This document shows, piece by piece, positions 9,026 through 17,801 of a stretch of DNA of 41,515 bases (position 1 is its first letter; each line of letters begins with the position of its first letter). The stretch is from Gracilibacillus oryzae. GTDB taxonomy: Bacteria; Bacillota; Bacilli; Bacillales; Amphibacillaceae. A model generated the notes under the pieces. It saw only the letters and a list, made by a program, of their open reading frames with translations. It did no database searches and was not told the origin of the DNA. A program made the translations under genes and the position numbers. The stretch covers positions 33,431 to 74,945 of the forward strand of contig NZ_ML762432.1 of NCBI RefSeq assembly GCF_009498735.1. Direction: 5' to 3'.

Positions 9026-10228
9026 ATGGAGTACTTATTGGAAATACTTTACGGAATTTTACGCATGTTTGCCCAACCATCACTTTATTTGTTTCTTGTT
9101 TTACTGCTTGTAAGCGGATATTACAGGGTGAAACGGGATCGGGAGTCATTTGGGATCAAGGTATATCCTTATTTTGATGAACAAAAACAAACATGGGCTA
9201 TTTCTTTCATAACGGGAATAATCTTGTCAATCCTTTCCATTAGTATAGGTTTTGTGTTTACATGGCCATTATTAGGTATACTTTCCTTATTTATTGTCGT
9301 TTTCTCAATGTTGAGACGATTCTTTTTCCTGTCCGCAAGCTATATTTTAGGTTTTGGCTATATCACAGCTTTATGCTTAATGCAAGCCAACTTCACCTTT
9401 TTACCTGCTGACTGGATTAATAGCTTTGAAGAAGTTAATTTTATTTACATACCATTTCTGATTGCTCTGTTGTTAGTAGTAGAGGGAATGCTCTTATTGA
9501 GGACGAACAGGATGAATTCTTATCCTGAAATAACGAAAAGCTTAAGAGGAAAATTTCTAGGTCGTCACCGAATCAAAAGATTAGCAATTATCCCATTCTT
9601 TGGGTTGCTTCCGGCAGGCCTTATTGAACCGTTTGCTCCATGGTTTCCATTCCTGGAAATTAATGGTGAATCTTTTGGATTCATTCTCATCCCGTATGTT
9701 ATTGGGTTTGAACATGCCATCAGAAATTCAATTCCTAAGCATGCAGCAAAATGGATTGCGACTAAAGTCTTTTTCTTAGCAGGATTATTACTTGTACTAT
9801 CCATGGCAAGTTATTTTTACGAGATATTTATCCTCATTGGCAGTGCTGCCGCTATTCTTGGTCGTTTGGCCATTCAGTATTGGTTCAGAAGCTATGACCA
9901 GAATCAGCATCCGGTCTTTCAACTGGGAGGGGAAGGTATTTTTGTGTTAGGAGTGCTTCCGAATTCAACTGCGGATCATTTACAGTTGGAACCTGGTGAA
10001 AGGATTGTGAAGGTTAATGGAATGAATGTTTCAAATGAGCATGAATTTTATCATGCGATTCAGTTAAATCGTGCCTTTTGTAAATTGGTGATTAAAGACC
10101 TTAATGGGGAGATTCGTTTTAGCCAAAGTCCTCTTTTTGAAGATGATCATCATGAGTTAGGGGTTATTTTAGTAAAAGATAATGATCCAATCGACTGGAG
10201 TACAGAACAGGCATATAGCAAACCCTGA
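9026..10228 (+). CDS. minJ: Division topology protein MinJ (PDZ membrane protein)
   Basis: MinJ bridges DivIVA at the poles and septum to MinCD, limiting division to midcell; in B. subtilis it is also SwrAB, needed for swarming. I start it at the ATG at 9026 (MEYLLEILYG), ten bases after GAGAGGGG; the open frame extends back to 8834 but that part lies in a repeat and has no MinJ-like sequence. The resulting 400 residues match the family length. About seven or eight hydrophobic helices fill residues 10-300, and a C-terminal PDZ domain follows (VLPNSTADHLQLEPGERIVK, then VNG). Position directly after ctpB is the B. subtilis order. A terminator overlaps the stop codon. Confidence 0.93.
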   Translation: MEYLLEILYGILRMFAQPSLYLFLVLLLVSGYYRVKRDRESFGIKVYPYFDEQKQTWAISFITGIILSILSISIGFVFTWPLLGILSLFIVVFSMLRRFFFLSASYILGFGYITALCLMQANFTFLPADWINSFEEVNFIYIPFLIALLLVVEGMLLLRTNRMNSYPEITKSLRGKFLGRHRIKRLAIIPFFGLLPAGLIEPFAPWFPFLEINGESFGFILIPYVIGFEHAIRNSIPKHAAKWIATKVFFLAGLLLVLSMASYFYEIFILIGSAAAILGRLAIQYWFRSYDQNQHPVFQLGGEGIFVLGVLPNSTADHLQLEPGERIVKVNGMNVSNEHEFYHAIQLNRAFCKLVIKDLNGEIRFSQSPLFEDDHHELGVILVKDNDPIDWSTEQAYSKP

Positions 10229-10250
10229 GCAAAGCTGCTCAGGGTTTTTT
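10221..10250 (+). terminator. Rho-independent terminator of minJ
   Basis: An 11-bp perfect stem (10221-10231 with 10236-10246) with a four-base loop is followed by TTTTTT. The minJ stop codon lies in the 5' arm. Confidence 0.93.
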
Positions 10251-10260
10251 GGTCAGTCAA

Positions 10261-10394
10261 GAAAGTATAAACGGAGATGTCTAGCTCCAAGCGCCTGCCC
10301 CTCGAGGTCTTAAGCGATCCTGCTATGTGGCAAAGATCGCCACGTCGCAGTTTCGCTTAAGCTTGTCGGGGCAGAACGGGCGCTTTGCGCTTTT
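10261..10394. repeat. Family B long palindromic intergenic repeat
   Basis: A nested palindrome lies between minJ and the helicase. Paired arms are AGCGCC/GGCGCT (10290-10295 with 10379-10384), CTGCCCC/GGGGCAG (10295-10301 with 10368-10374), CTTAAGCG/CGCTTAAG (10309-10316 with 10354-10361), and GTGGC/GCCAC (10327-10331 with 10339-10343). The GTCTAGCTCC start and the CCCCTCGAGGTC block resemble, from memory, a repeat found in many Bacillaceae genomes. It may also serve as a terminator for the leftward helicase gene. The short ORF across it has no family likeness. Confidence 0.75.
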
Positions 10395-10411
10395 CTTATA
10401 TAATAATCGGT

Positions 10412-13400
10412 TTAATGGAACTGAAGTAATTCGCGTAGTTCTGTTTCGGATAATTTTGATAATAACGTTTCACCAGGCTGAATTATCTGTTCAACAAGTT
10501 CCCGTTTTTTATGCTGTAATTGATATATTTTTTCCTCAATTGTTCCTTCTGTAATGAAACGGATAACTTGCACGACATTTTTCTGCCCGATTCGGTGTGC
10601 ACGTCCAGCTGCTTGTTCTTCGACGGCAGGGTTCCACCATAGATCAAACAGAATGACTGTATCCGCGCCTGTTAGATTAAGCCCTGTTCCACCAGCTTTT
10701 AATGAAATTAAGAAAAAGTCCTTTTCTCCATCATTAAAAGCTTCTGTCATTTCCATTCTTTTATCAGATGATGTGGAACCATCCAAATAGAATGGCTGAT
10801 GTCCGTTTTGGTCTAATGTTTCAGCAATCAATTTTAACATACTGGAAAATTGGGAGAAAATTAAAGCACGCTTTCCTTTTGCGTGTAGTTCTTTGATCAG
10901 TTCTATAAGCTGTTCCAGTTTCCCTGAATTCCCCTGGTAATTTTCAAGAAATAAACTGGGGTGACAGCATATTTGTCGAAGACGAGTGATTCCTGCTAAT
11001 ATTTCCAGTTTCCCTCTTTCAAAGCTGCCTTCTTGAATCGATTTATCCAGGTTTTGCTGAATTCTTTCTAAATAAGCCAAATATACTTCTTTTTGTGATT
11101 GAGTTAATTCAGAATATTGAACAGACTCAATCTTTTCAGGCAGTTCTTCTAATACATCTTTTTTCACTCTTCGTAAAATAAATGGCCTCGTGATCTTCGC
11201 TATATATTTTGGATCCAGTTGATTAAATGTTTTCTTATTGCCAAAAAGTCCTGGCGATATTGTATGAAAAATGGACCATAATTCATCGAGGGAATTTTCA
11301 ATCGGTGTACCGCTTAATGCGAAAAATTGTTTTCCATTTAGACTTCTGATAGCTTTTGCCGTTTGTGTCAGATGATTTTTGATCGCTTGGGCCTCATCTA
11401 AAACAATACAATCTAACACTTTTCCTTCATACAAATCTAAATCCTGTCGTAAAGTTGGATAAGAAGTAATGAGGACATTAGTATCCTGCTTATTATTAAC
11501 AGTAAATTTCCGCTGTTCTTTAGAACCTGCGATGACTTCACAAGTTAAGCTTGGTGCAAACTTTTCCACTTCTTTTTTCCAGTTGTATAACAATGAGGCT
11601 GGTGCAACAACTAATGCCTGGTAACTTGATGATGCATCTTCTGTTTCTGATAATAGGTAACTGATCGTTTGAATGGTTTTCCCTAACCCCATATCATCCG
11701 CCAGAATGCCTCCTAAGTGATAGTGTGCCAATGTTTTCATCCATTGAAATCCCGTGATTTGATATTCACGCATTTCTGCTTGTAATGATTGTGGCACTTC
11801 AAAAGCCAATGTTGCAGGGTTTTTTAGCTGATCCAGCATGTTCTGGAAGTTCTCACTAAATCTATGTTTGCTTTTTTCGAACATTTCTTCGACTTGAAAA
11901 CTTCTGGCGGCTGGAATGGAAACACTGCCTTGCTGCAGTTGTTTTTTGGTCAGCTGGAAATTATCCTGCATCTGATGAAATGGTTCAAACTCTTCAGAAT
12001 CCAGTCGAATTAAGGCGCCGTTCGGTATCCTGTAATATCTTTTTTTCTCTACTAATGCTTGCAGGATATTAGATATATTCTCACCAGAGATTCCTTCTAT
12101 ATCGAATGAAATATCCAGCATTCCTTCAGAGAGGCGATAGTCAACAGATGTTTGTAAGGAATAATGTTCGGTAAGCAGCATGTTCTTTACTTGTTGTGTC
12201 AAAAAGACGGAGGCAAATTGCTCTAATTCCGCTAATTTATCATGAAGAAAATAATAGATAGAATCTTCATGGAATAAAAACAATGCCTGATTTATTTCCA
12301 TAAAGCCAAGTTCTCTCAGCATTTGAAGTAAGTGCTGTTCTTTTAATGTTTCTCGTTTGATGATATCTTTGGTTTCCTGTATTTCGTTCATTGGATAGAT
12401 TGTAGTTTGCCCATACTGAAAGGCTATATCTATTTTTATTGCTCCATCTTGCTCGTCTATCCATATCGCACTTTCCAGTGGTGCAGTGTTTAATTGTTCC
12501 TTCATTCTGTCTGTCATATCTAATTTGCCAACCTGTTCGAATTGAGGCATCACATTTCGAACAAATACCTCCATCTCTGTAGGCGATATTTGCTGCTTCT
12601 TTTTGTCATGCAATGGCAGAATACGGAATAATTTTTCTAAAACTAATTTCTGTTTATAATCCACTTTGTAAATATGATTATCCTTAATCAAATAGCGATA
12701 GCTGTTAAGAAAATAATAGGAAGTTAAATCAGATAGTTCCAATGAATAAGTCTCAGATTGCAGATAGTCGAGTTTGAATTGAAGCTGATCTGTCATCATA
12801 CTAAACTCCACTGATGCAAACTCCTTGTTATCAGCTTGCCTGAAAAGATAATTTGTTTGCTGCAGTTTTTCGATAAACTGGTCACTGACACTTGGTGGCA
12901 GGTAAATACTTCGTGGCTGTTCCATCTTCAGTGTATAACTGTTTCCGAATAACTTTTCTTGCTCATAACAGGAAACCATCAGTTCCAGCATTTCCTGATC
13001 TGAAGAATGAAAAAAATGCTCAGCTGGTTCAAAAGTGAATGTGTGGTTTACCTTATAAGCTTCTCCATTGATCCATGCTTTAAAAAAGGCTCGAAGATCG
13101 CGAACAACGTATGGACGTTTATCTCCGATTTTTAATTCAACTGCCATGGCATATTGGGTATTTTTATTTGCTTTTGTAAGTAGTAATTGAAATTCTGTCT
13201 GGATTGTTTCCACTGGCTTCTGCTGTTCACGGAAAGTATGCATTAACTGTTTTGCAAATAAGTCTGTCTGCTGTTTATTGGCAGTAGTGTTTGTATGCTG
13301 ATCAACAGCAAATTTTCTTCTGTTAGATTGTGCATCTTGTGTAATCGCAAGTAAGACGGCAGCCACATGTTTACACGAACCGTGGGCTTCAAATGCCTTA

Positions 13401-13615
13401 CAATTACAAGTTGTATCAATATTATCTCCGCCATCGTAATAAATCCTGATTGTATAAACCTTCGTTCCTTTCACTAATCCCCGCCATGAATTAGTGCTGG
13501 GGTTATATGATAGACCATAAACTTTGCCATCTATATAATATTGAAATCCTCTTTGGTAAAAACGATCACCTGTAAGCTTTCGGATCGATTGTTCATTAAG
13601 TGGAATCTGTTGCAT
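10412..13615 (-). CDS. SWIM zinc-finger SNF2-family ATPase/helicase
   Basis: This 1067-residue protein is a bacterial SNF2 (RapA/Swi2-like) DNA-dependent ATPase. An N-terminal SWIM zinc motif is complete: C70, C72, C81 and H83 (CNCKAFEAHGSCKH). A long bacterial SNF2-associated region follows. The ATPase begins near residue 630 with Walker A DDMGLGKT at about 640, the DEAQ box near 740, SGTPIENSLDELW, and helicase C motifs FSQFSSML, LKAGGTGLNLTGAD and RAHRIGQ. It resembles B. subtilis YwqA with a YwqB-like SWIM domain fused in front. Substrate is unknown; the family acts on nucleic-acid protein complexes in transcription or repair. It is transcribed away from prfC and stands alone on the minus strand. 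Confidence 0.93.
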   Translation of the reverse strand: MQQIPLNEQSIRKLTGDRFYQRGFQYYIDGKVYGLSYNPSTNSWRGLVKGTKVYTIRIYYDGGDNIDTTCNCKAFEAHGSCKHVAAVLLAITQDAQSNRRKFAVDQHTNTTANKQQTDLFAKQLMHTFREQQKPVETIQTEFQLLLTKANKNTQYAMAVELKIGDKRPYVVRDLRAFFKAWINGEAYKVNHTFTFEPAEHFFHSSDQEMLELMVSCYEQEKLFGNSYTLKMEQPRSIYLPPSVSDQFIEKLQQTNYLFRQADNKEFASVEFSMMTDQLQFKLDYLQSETYSLELSDLTSYYFLNSYRYLIKDNHIYKVDYKQKLVLEKLFRILPLHDKKKQQISPTEMEVFVRNVMPQFEQVGKLDMTDRMKEQLNTAPLESAIWIDEQDGAIKIDIAFQYGQTTIYPMNEIQETKDIIKRETLKEQHLLQMLRELGFMEINQALFLFHEDSIYYFLHDKLAELEQFASVFLTQQVKNMLLTEHYSLQTSVDYRLSEGMLDISFDIEGISGENISNILQALVEKKRYYRIPNGALIRLDSEEFEPFHQMQDNFQLTKKQLQQGSVSIPAARSFQVEEMFEKSKHRFSENFQNMLDQLKNPATLAFEVPQSLQAEMREYQITGFQWMKTLAHYHLGGILADDMGLGKTIQTISYLLSETEDASSSYQALVVAPASLLYNWKKEVEKFAPSLTCEVIAGSKEQRKFTVNNKQDTNVLITSYPTLRQDLDLYEGKVLDCIVLDEAQAIKNHLTQTAKAIRSLNGKQFFALSGTPIENSLDELWSIFHTISPGLFGNKKTFNQLDPKYIAKITRPFILRRVKKDVLEELPEKIESVQYSELTQSQKEVYLAYLERIQQNLDKSIQEGSFERGKLEILAGITRLRQICCHPSLFLENYQGNSGKLEQLIELIKELHAKGKRALIFSQFSSMLKLIAETLDQNGHQPFYLDGSTSSDKRMEMTEAFNDGEKDFFLISLKAGGTGLNLTGADTVILFDLWWNPAVEEQAAGRAHRIGQKNVVQVIRFITEGTIEEKIYQLQHKKRELVEQIIQPGETLLSKLSETELRELLQFH

Positions 13616-13699
13616 AGATATATCCCTTCCTTGTCCGATCTTAGATTTTCGTTTAGAAATATCAATGATAATAATTGTATTTTTTCAAACCATCATTAT

Positions 13700-13708
13700 A
13701 TTATAACA
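13700..13708 (-). promoter_or_regulatory. Extended -10 element of the SNF2 helicase gene
   Basis: On the minus strand this reads TGTTATAAT, a perfect extended -10, about 85 bp upstream of the helicase start. No strong -35 is visible. Inferred by consensus. Confidence 0.4.
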
Positions 13709-13733
13709 GAAAGACGAGCTGTTTCCATCCTGA

Positions 13734-13787
13734 TTGACATTTTGTAAAGAAACTGCTATTTTATCAAAGTCTAAAAAAGTGTACAAT
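13734..13787 (+). promoter_or_regulatory. Probable promoter region of prfC
   Basis: A perfect -35 TTGACA (13734-13739) is spaced 17 bp from TATTTT (13757-13762). A second possible -10, TACAAT, lies at 13782-13787 with a weak -35. Either would serve prfC, whose start is at 13823. Confidence 0.45.
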
Positions 13788-13822
13788 AGAAAGAACGACT
13801 GCTATGGAAAGTAGGGAATGGA

Positions 13823-15409
13823 ATGGGTTTACAAGAAGAAGTGCAAAAAAGAAAGACGTTTGCCATCATCTCCCACCCGGATGCCGGGAAAACAACGATG
13901 ACGGAAAAACTTTTATTACAGGGGAATTTAATTCGTTCTGCCGGGACGGTAAAAGGGAAAAAATCAGGGAAATTCGCTACATCTGACTGGATGGAAATAG
14001 AAAAACAACGTGGGATTTCCGTTACATCAAGTGTAATGAACTTCGAATATGAAGGATTTAAGGTCAATATTCTGGATACCCCAGGACATGAGGATTTTAG
14101 TGAGGATACGTACCGTACATTAACAGCTGTTGACAGTGTTGTCATGATTATTGATGCAACCAAAGGGATCGAAGCACAAACAATTAAATTATTTAAAGTT
14201 TGTAAAATGCGCGGCATTCCGATTTTTACTTTTATAAATAAATTAGACCGTGAAAGCAGGGAGCCATTAGACTTACTTGATCAAATTGAAGATGTGTTAA
14301 ATATTGAAACATATCCAATGAATTGGCCTGTTGGTATGGGTAAAGGGTTCTTAGGAATATTGGACAGATATCATGAACAATTTATTCGGTTTAATGGTAA
14401 TGAAGAGGAAACGTATATTGATTTAAAGGATATGAATCTTCCTGAACACAAAGCAATTGCAGAGAATCCGACATATCAGGAAACTGTGGAAGAATTGGAA
14501 CTGTTAAATGAAGCAGGAGATCAATTTTCTTTAGAACGAGTGCTTGACGGAGAACAGACACCTGTCTTTTTCGGAAGTGCACTCGCACCATTTGGTGTGG
14601 AAGTATTTTTTGATACCTTTGTTAAATTGGCTCCAGCACCAGGACCAAGAAGAACGAAGGAAGAAGTAATTCATCCGGATTATCCAGATTTCTCTGGTTT
14701 TATTTTTAAAATCCAGGCAAATATGAATCCGCAGCATCGGGACCGAATTGCATTTTTAAGAGTTTGTTCCGGTCGCTTTGAACGTGGCATGAATGTTCAA
14801 TTGGCGAGAACTGGAAAGACGATCCGTTTAGGACAGACACAGCAATTTGTTGCCTCTTCCCGTGATACGGTAGAAGAAGCTTATCCAGGTGATATCATTG
14901 GAATTTATGATCCAGGTTCCTATCGGATTGGTGATACATTGCTTGATGGCAAAAAGGCTTTTGAGTACGATGAACTGCCATCATTCCCGCCGGAAATGTT
15001 CCAGCGAGTAACAGCGAAAAACGTTATGAAAGCAAAACAGTTTCGAAAAGGAATGGAACAGCTTGTACAGGAAGGAGCTATCCAATTATTCCGCGGATAT
15101 CCAACGGATGCTTATATAATTGGAGCTGTCGGACAGCTGCAGTATGAAGTTTTCCAGCACAGAATGAAAAATGAGTACAATGTAGAAGTCATGCTGGAGT
15201 CAATAGGTGACCGTATTCCGCGTTGGCTCAAAAAAGAACAAGTTGATCCCAGGTTATTTGATGAGAGAAACTTACTAGTCAAGGACCGGGATGATGAATT
15301 TCTTGTTCTATTTAAAAATGATTTCGCATTAAGATGGTTTGTTGACAAAAATGAAGATATAGAATTGATTGATTTGTTTGAAGTAAACCAGTATGACCAG
15401 TCATCATGA
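13823..15409 (+). CDS. prfC: Peptide chain release factor 3 (RF3)
   Basis: RF3 is a translational GTPase that recycles RF1 and RF2 from the ribosome after termination. The 528-residue product has the G1 loop SHPDAGKT at 17-24, the switch and G3 motif DTPGHEDF, and the G4 motif NKLD, followed by EF-Tu-like domain II and the RF3-specific C-terminal domain ([20 protein letters not shown] split across that region). Length is typical. The start at 13823 follows an AGGGA-type ribosome site; the other ATG at 13804 is in a different frame. It is a monocistronic gene between the divergent helicase and uvrB. As far as I recall B. subtilis lacks prfC, so presence here is a family-level difference. Confidence 0.96.
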   Translation: MGLQEEVQKRKTFAIISHPDAGKTTMTEKLLLQGNLIRSAGTVKGKKSGKFATSDWMEIEKQRGISVTSSVMNFEYEGFKVNILDTPGHEDFSEDTYRTLTAVDSVVMIIDATKGIEAQTIKLFKVCKMRGIPIFTFINKLDRESREPLDLLDQIEDVLNIETYPMNWPVGMGKGFLGILDRYHEQFIRFNGNEEETYIDLKDMNLPEHKAIAENPTYQETVEELELLNEAGDQFSLERVLDGEQTPVFFGSALAPFGVEVFFDTFVKLAPAPGPRRTKEEVIHPDYPDFSGFIFKIQANMNPQHRDRIAFLRVCSGRFERGMNVQLARTGKTIRLGQTQQFVASSRDTVEEAYPGDIIGIYDPGSYRIGDTLLDGKKAFEYDELPSFPPEMFQRVTAKNVMKAKQFRKGMEQLVQEGAIQLFRGYPTDAYIIGAVGQLQYEVFQHRMKNEYNVEVMLESIGDRIPRWLKKEQVDPRLFDERNLLVKDRDDEFLVLFKNDFALRWFVDKNEDIELIDLFEVNQYDQSS

Positions 15410-15449
15410 TTTAATAAATGATGTAACAAAAACAGTTTGCCTTTACTGT

Positions 15450-15492
15450 AATCCGAACAATCCATGAATTGGATTGTTCGGATTATTTGCTT
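15450..15492 (+). terminator. Rho-independent terminator of prfC
   Basis: A perfect 15-bp stem (15450-15464 with 15470-15484) with a five-base loop, followed by a moderately T-rich stretch at 15483-15492. Confidence 0.85.
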
Positions 15493-15515
15493 TAATGAAA
15501 ACTGGTTCCTGCTTT

Positions 15516-15530
15516 GAGGTTGGGACATAA
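15516..15530 (+). repeat. GAGGTTGGGACATAA intergenic motif
   Basis: This 15-base motif matches, from memory, the conserved GAGGCTGGGACATAA block found in intergenic regions of staphylococci, lactobacilli and Oceanobacillus relatives. It is related to the right end of the element at 3278-3436. No clear partner inverted repeat is seen downstream. The rest of the gap 15410-15809 holds the prfC terminator and uvrB control region. Confidence 0.55.
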
Positions 15531-15689
15531 CAACAATAGTTAATCTAAAAACCGAAGCAAGCATTCTTATGAAAAAAACATCCAGGCTATCTTTTTAATG
15601 ATCTAACAGGAATTATCGGTTTTAAGTTATAAAAACAGGTGAAAATGAAGAATAATGAATTTCCTTATCTAACTAATAATTCATTTCTC

Positions 15690-15719
15690 TTTTAACACCT
15701 TCCAATGTTTGGGTATAAT
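15690..15719 (+). promoter_or_regulatory. Upstream uvrB promoter
   Basis: TTAACA (15692-15697), a 16-bp spacer and a perfect TATAAT (15714-15719) form a good housekeeping promoter. The same stretch reads TTTTAA, 15 bp, GGGTAT (15690-15716), close to a SigB promoter, so stress control is possible. Confidence 0.6.
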
Positions 15720-15741
15720 GAAAATGGATGAAAAATGAAAA

Positions 15742-15755
15742 CGAATATTTGTTCG
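15742..15755 (+). promoter_or_regulatory. LexA (SOS) operator of uvrBA
   Basis: CGAATATTTGTTCG differs at one position from the Gram-positive LexA consensus CGAAC-N4-GTTCG. It lies downstream of the first uvrB promoter and 20 bp before a second TATAAT (15776-15781), so bound LexA would block both. uvrB is a classical SOS gene in B. subtilis. Confidence 0.88.
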
Positions 15756-15775
15756 CTTTTTACAGCGGATTGATG

Positions 15776-15781
15776 TATAAT
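15776..15781 (+). promoter_or_regulatory. Possible second -10 element of uvrB
   Basis: A perfect TATAAT is found 28 bp before the uvrB start, just after the LexA box. The -35 region would overlap or abut the operator, but no good -35 hexamer is present. Confidence 0.4.
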
Positions 15782-15809
15782 AGAATTATTGAGAAACGGG
15801 GGTAAAAGG

Positions 15810-17795
15810 ATGGAGCAAAATACTTTTTCGTTGGAGGCGCCATATCAGCCACAAGGTGACCAGCCAAAAGCTATCAAAGAGTTGGTGAAAGGTGTCAATG
15901 AAAATAAACGTGCCCAGACATTACTTGGCGCAACAGGTACTGGTAAAACTTTCACCATTTCAAATGTGGTAACAGAAATAAATCGGCCAACATTAGTGAT
16001 TGCACATAACAAAACACTGGCAGGGCAATTGTATAGTGAATTCAAAGAATTTTTCCCGAATAATGCGGTTGAATATTTTGTCAGCTATTATGATTACTAC
16101 CAGCCAGAAGCTTATGTTCCATCAACAGATACCTTTATTGAAAAAGATGCGAGCATAAATGATGAGATAGATAAATTAAGACACTCTGCAACATCTGCAT
16201 TGTTTGAGCGTAAAGATGTGCTGATCGTAGCAAGTGTTTCCTGTATATATGGTTTAGGTTCCCCAGAAGAATACCGCAATCAAGTGCTTTCATTGAGAGT
16301 AGGGATGACTAAAGAACGTGATGATCTATTACGTGAGCTAGTTAATATTCAATATGCAAGAAATGATATTGATTTTCAACGTGGTACTTTCCGGGTGCGC
16401 GGGGATTCCGTAGAAATTATCCCTGCATCAAGAGAAGAACATTGTGTTCGTGTCGAATTTTTCGGTGATGAAATTGATCGAATCCGTGAAGTCGATGCAT
16501 TAACTGGTGAAATCGTTGGCGACAGAGAGCATATTGCTATTTTCCCTGCATCCCACTTCGTAACAGGTGAAGAAAAGTTGAAAATAGCGATGGAAAACAT
16601 TAAGCAAGAATTAAAGGAACAGCTGGCGAAACTCCGTGAAGAAGACAAACTGCTGGAAGCACAAAGAATAGAACAGCGAACAAATTATGATCTGGAAATG
16701 ATGGCAGAAATGGGCTTTTGTTCGGGAATTGAAAACTACTCCAGACACCTGACATTAAGAGAAGCAGGTTCAACACCATATACTTTACTGGATTATTTCC
16801 CTGAAGACTCTTTAATTGTTATTGACGAGTCCCATGTTACATTACCGCAGATTCGTGGTATGTATAATGGAGACCAGGCACGTAAAAAAGTATTGGTTGA
16901 TCACGGATTCCGGCTTCCATCAGCTATGGATAACCGGCCATTAACGTTTGATGAATTTGAGAAAAAAGCTAACCAGTTTATTTTTGTTTCCGCAACCCCA
17001 GGTCCATATGAATTGGAGCACACTCCAACAATGACAGAACAGATTATTCGCCCAACAGGCTTGTTGGATCCAGAAGTGGAAGTAAGGCCGATTGAGGGAC
17101 AGATCGATGACTTAATTGGTGAAATAAATCAGCGGATAACAAGAAATGAACGAGTGCTAGTAACAACCTTAACAAAAAAAATGTCAGAGGATCTGACCGA
17201 TTATCTGAAGGAAATTGGAATGAAAGTTGCATACTTACATTCCGAGATTAAAACGTTAGAGCGAATAGAGATCATTCGTGATTTAAGGGTAGGTAAATAT
17301 GATGTGCTCATCGGGATTAACTTGTTAAGAGAAGGTTTAGATATCCCGGAAGTTTCCTTAGTAACCATACTGGATGCGGATAAAGAAGGATTTTTACGAT
17401 CAGAACGTTCTCTGATCCAGACAATGGGCCGTGCTGCACGAAATGAAAATGGAAAAGTTATCATGTATGCTGACAAAATGACGGATTCAATGCAAAAAGC
17501 AATTGATGAGACATACCGTCGTCGAGAAAAGCAGGAAGCATATAACATTGAACATGGCATCACACCGATGACAATTAAGAAAGAAGTACGAGATGTAATT
17601 AGAGCGACAATGGCTGCAGAGACTGAAGCGGCTTATGGTGAAGAAACACCAAAACTAAAAGATATGACAAAGAAAGAGAAAGACAAGTTAGTCGAACAAA
17701 TGGAAAAAGAGATGAAGCAGGCGGCAAAGGAATTAAACTTCGAACGTGCTGCAGAGCTTCGTGATTTAGTTTTAGAACTGAGAGCAGAAGGGTGA
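15810..17795 (+). CDS. uvrB: Excinuclease ABC subunit B
   Basis: UvrB is the damage-verifying helicase-like subunit of nucleotide excision repair; it is loaded by UvrA and recruits UvrC. The start is ATG 15810, seven bases after GGGGGT; a TTG at 15789 is in frame but lies ahead of the ribosome site. The 661-residue product has [11 protein letters not shown], Walker A GATGTGKT, the beta-hairpin [12 protein letters not shown], helicase motifs through [17 protein letters not shown] and QTMGRAARN, and the C-terminal UVR coiled coil that binds UvrC (LEKEM-type segment near 625-660). The gene sits six bases upstream of uvrA. SOS control by the LexA box at 15742-15755 is predicted. Confidence 0.98.
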   Translation: MEQNTFSLEAPYQPQGDQPKAIKELVKGVNENKRAQTLLGATGTGKTFTISNVVTEINRPTLVIAHNKTLAGQLYSEFKEFFPNNAVEYFVSYYDYYQPEAYVPSTDTFIEKDASINDEIDKLRHSATSALFERKDVLIVASVSCIYGLGSPEEYRNQVLSLRVGMTKERDDLLRELVNIQYARNDIDFQRGTFRVRGDSVEIIPASREEHCVRVEFFGDEIDRIREVDALTGEIVGDREHIAIFPASHFVTGEEKLKIAMENIKQELKEQLAKLREEDKLLEAQRIEQRTNYDLEMMAEMGFCSGIENYSRHLTLREAGSTPYTLLDYFPEDSLIVIDESHVTLPQIRGMYNGDQARKKVLVDHGFRLPSAMDNRPLTFDEFEKKANQFIFVSATPGPYELEHTPTMTEQIIRPTGLLDPEVEVRPIEGQIDDLIGEINQRITRNERVLVTTLTKKMSEDLTDYLKEIGMKVAYLHSEIKTLERIEIIRDLRVGKYDVLIGINLLREGLDIPEVSLVTILDADKEGFLRSERSLIQTMGRAARNENGKVIMYADKMTDSMQKAIDETYRRREKQEAYNIEHGITPMTIKKEVRDVIRATMAAETEAAYGEETPKLKDMTKKEKDKLVEQMEKEMKQAAKELNFERAAELRDLVLELRAEG

Positions 17796-17801
17796 TCAAT
17801 A

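Noticed and set aside
10327-10554. 75-codon ORF at the helicase 3' end
   Set aside because: It spans the palindromic repeat and the antisense of the helicase and has no ribosome site.
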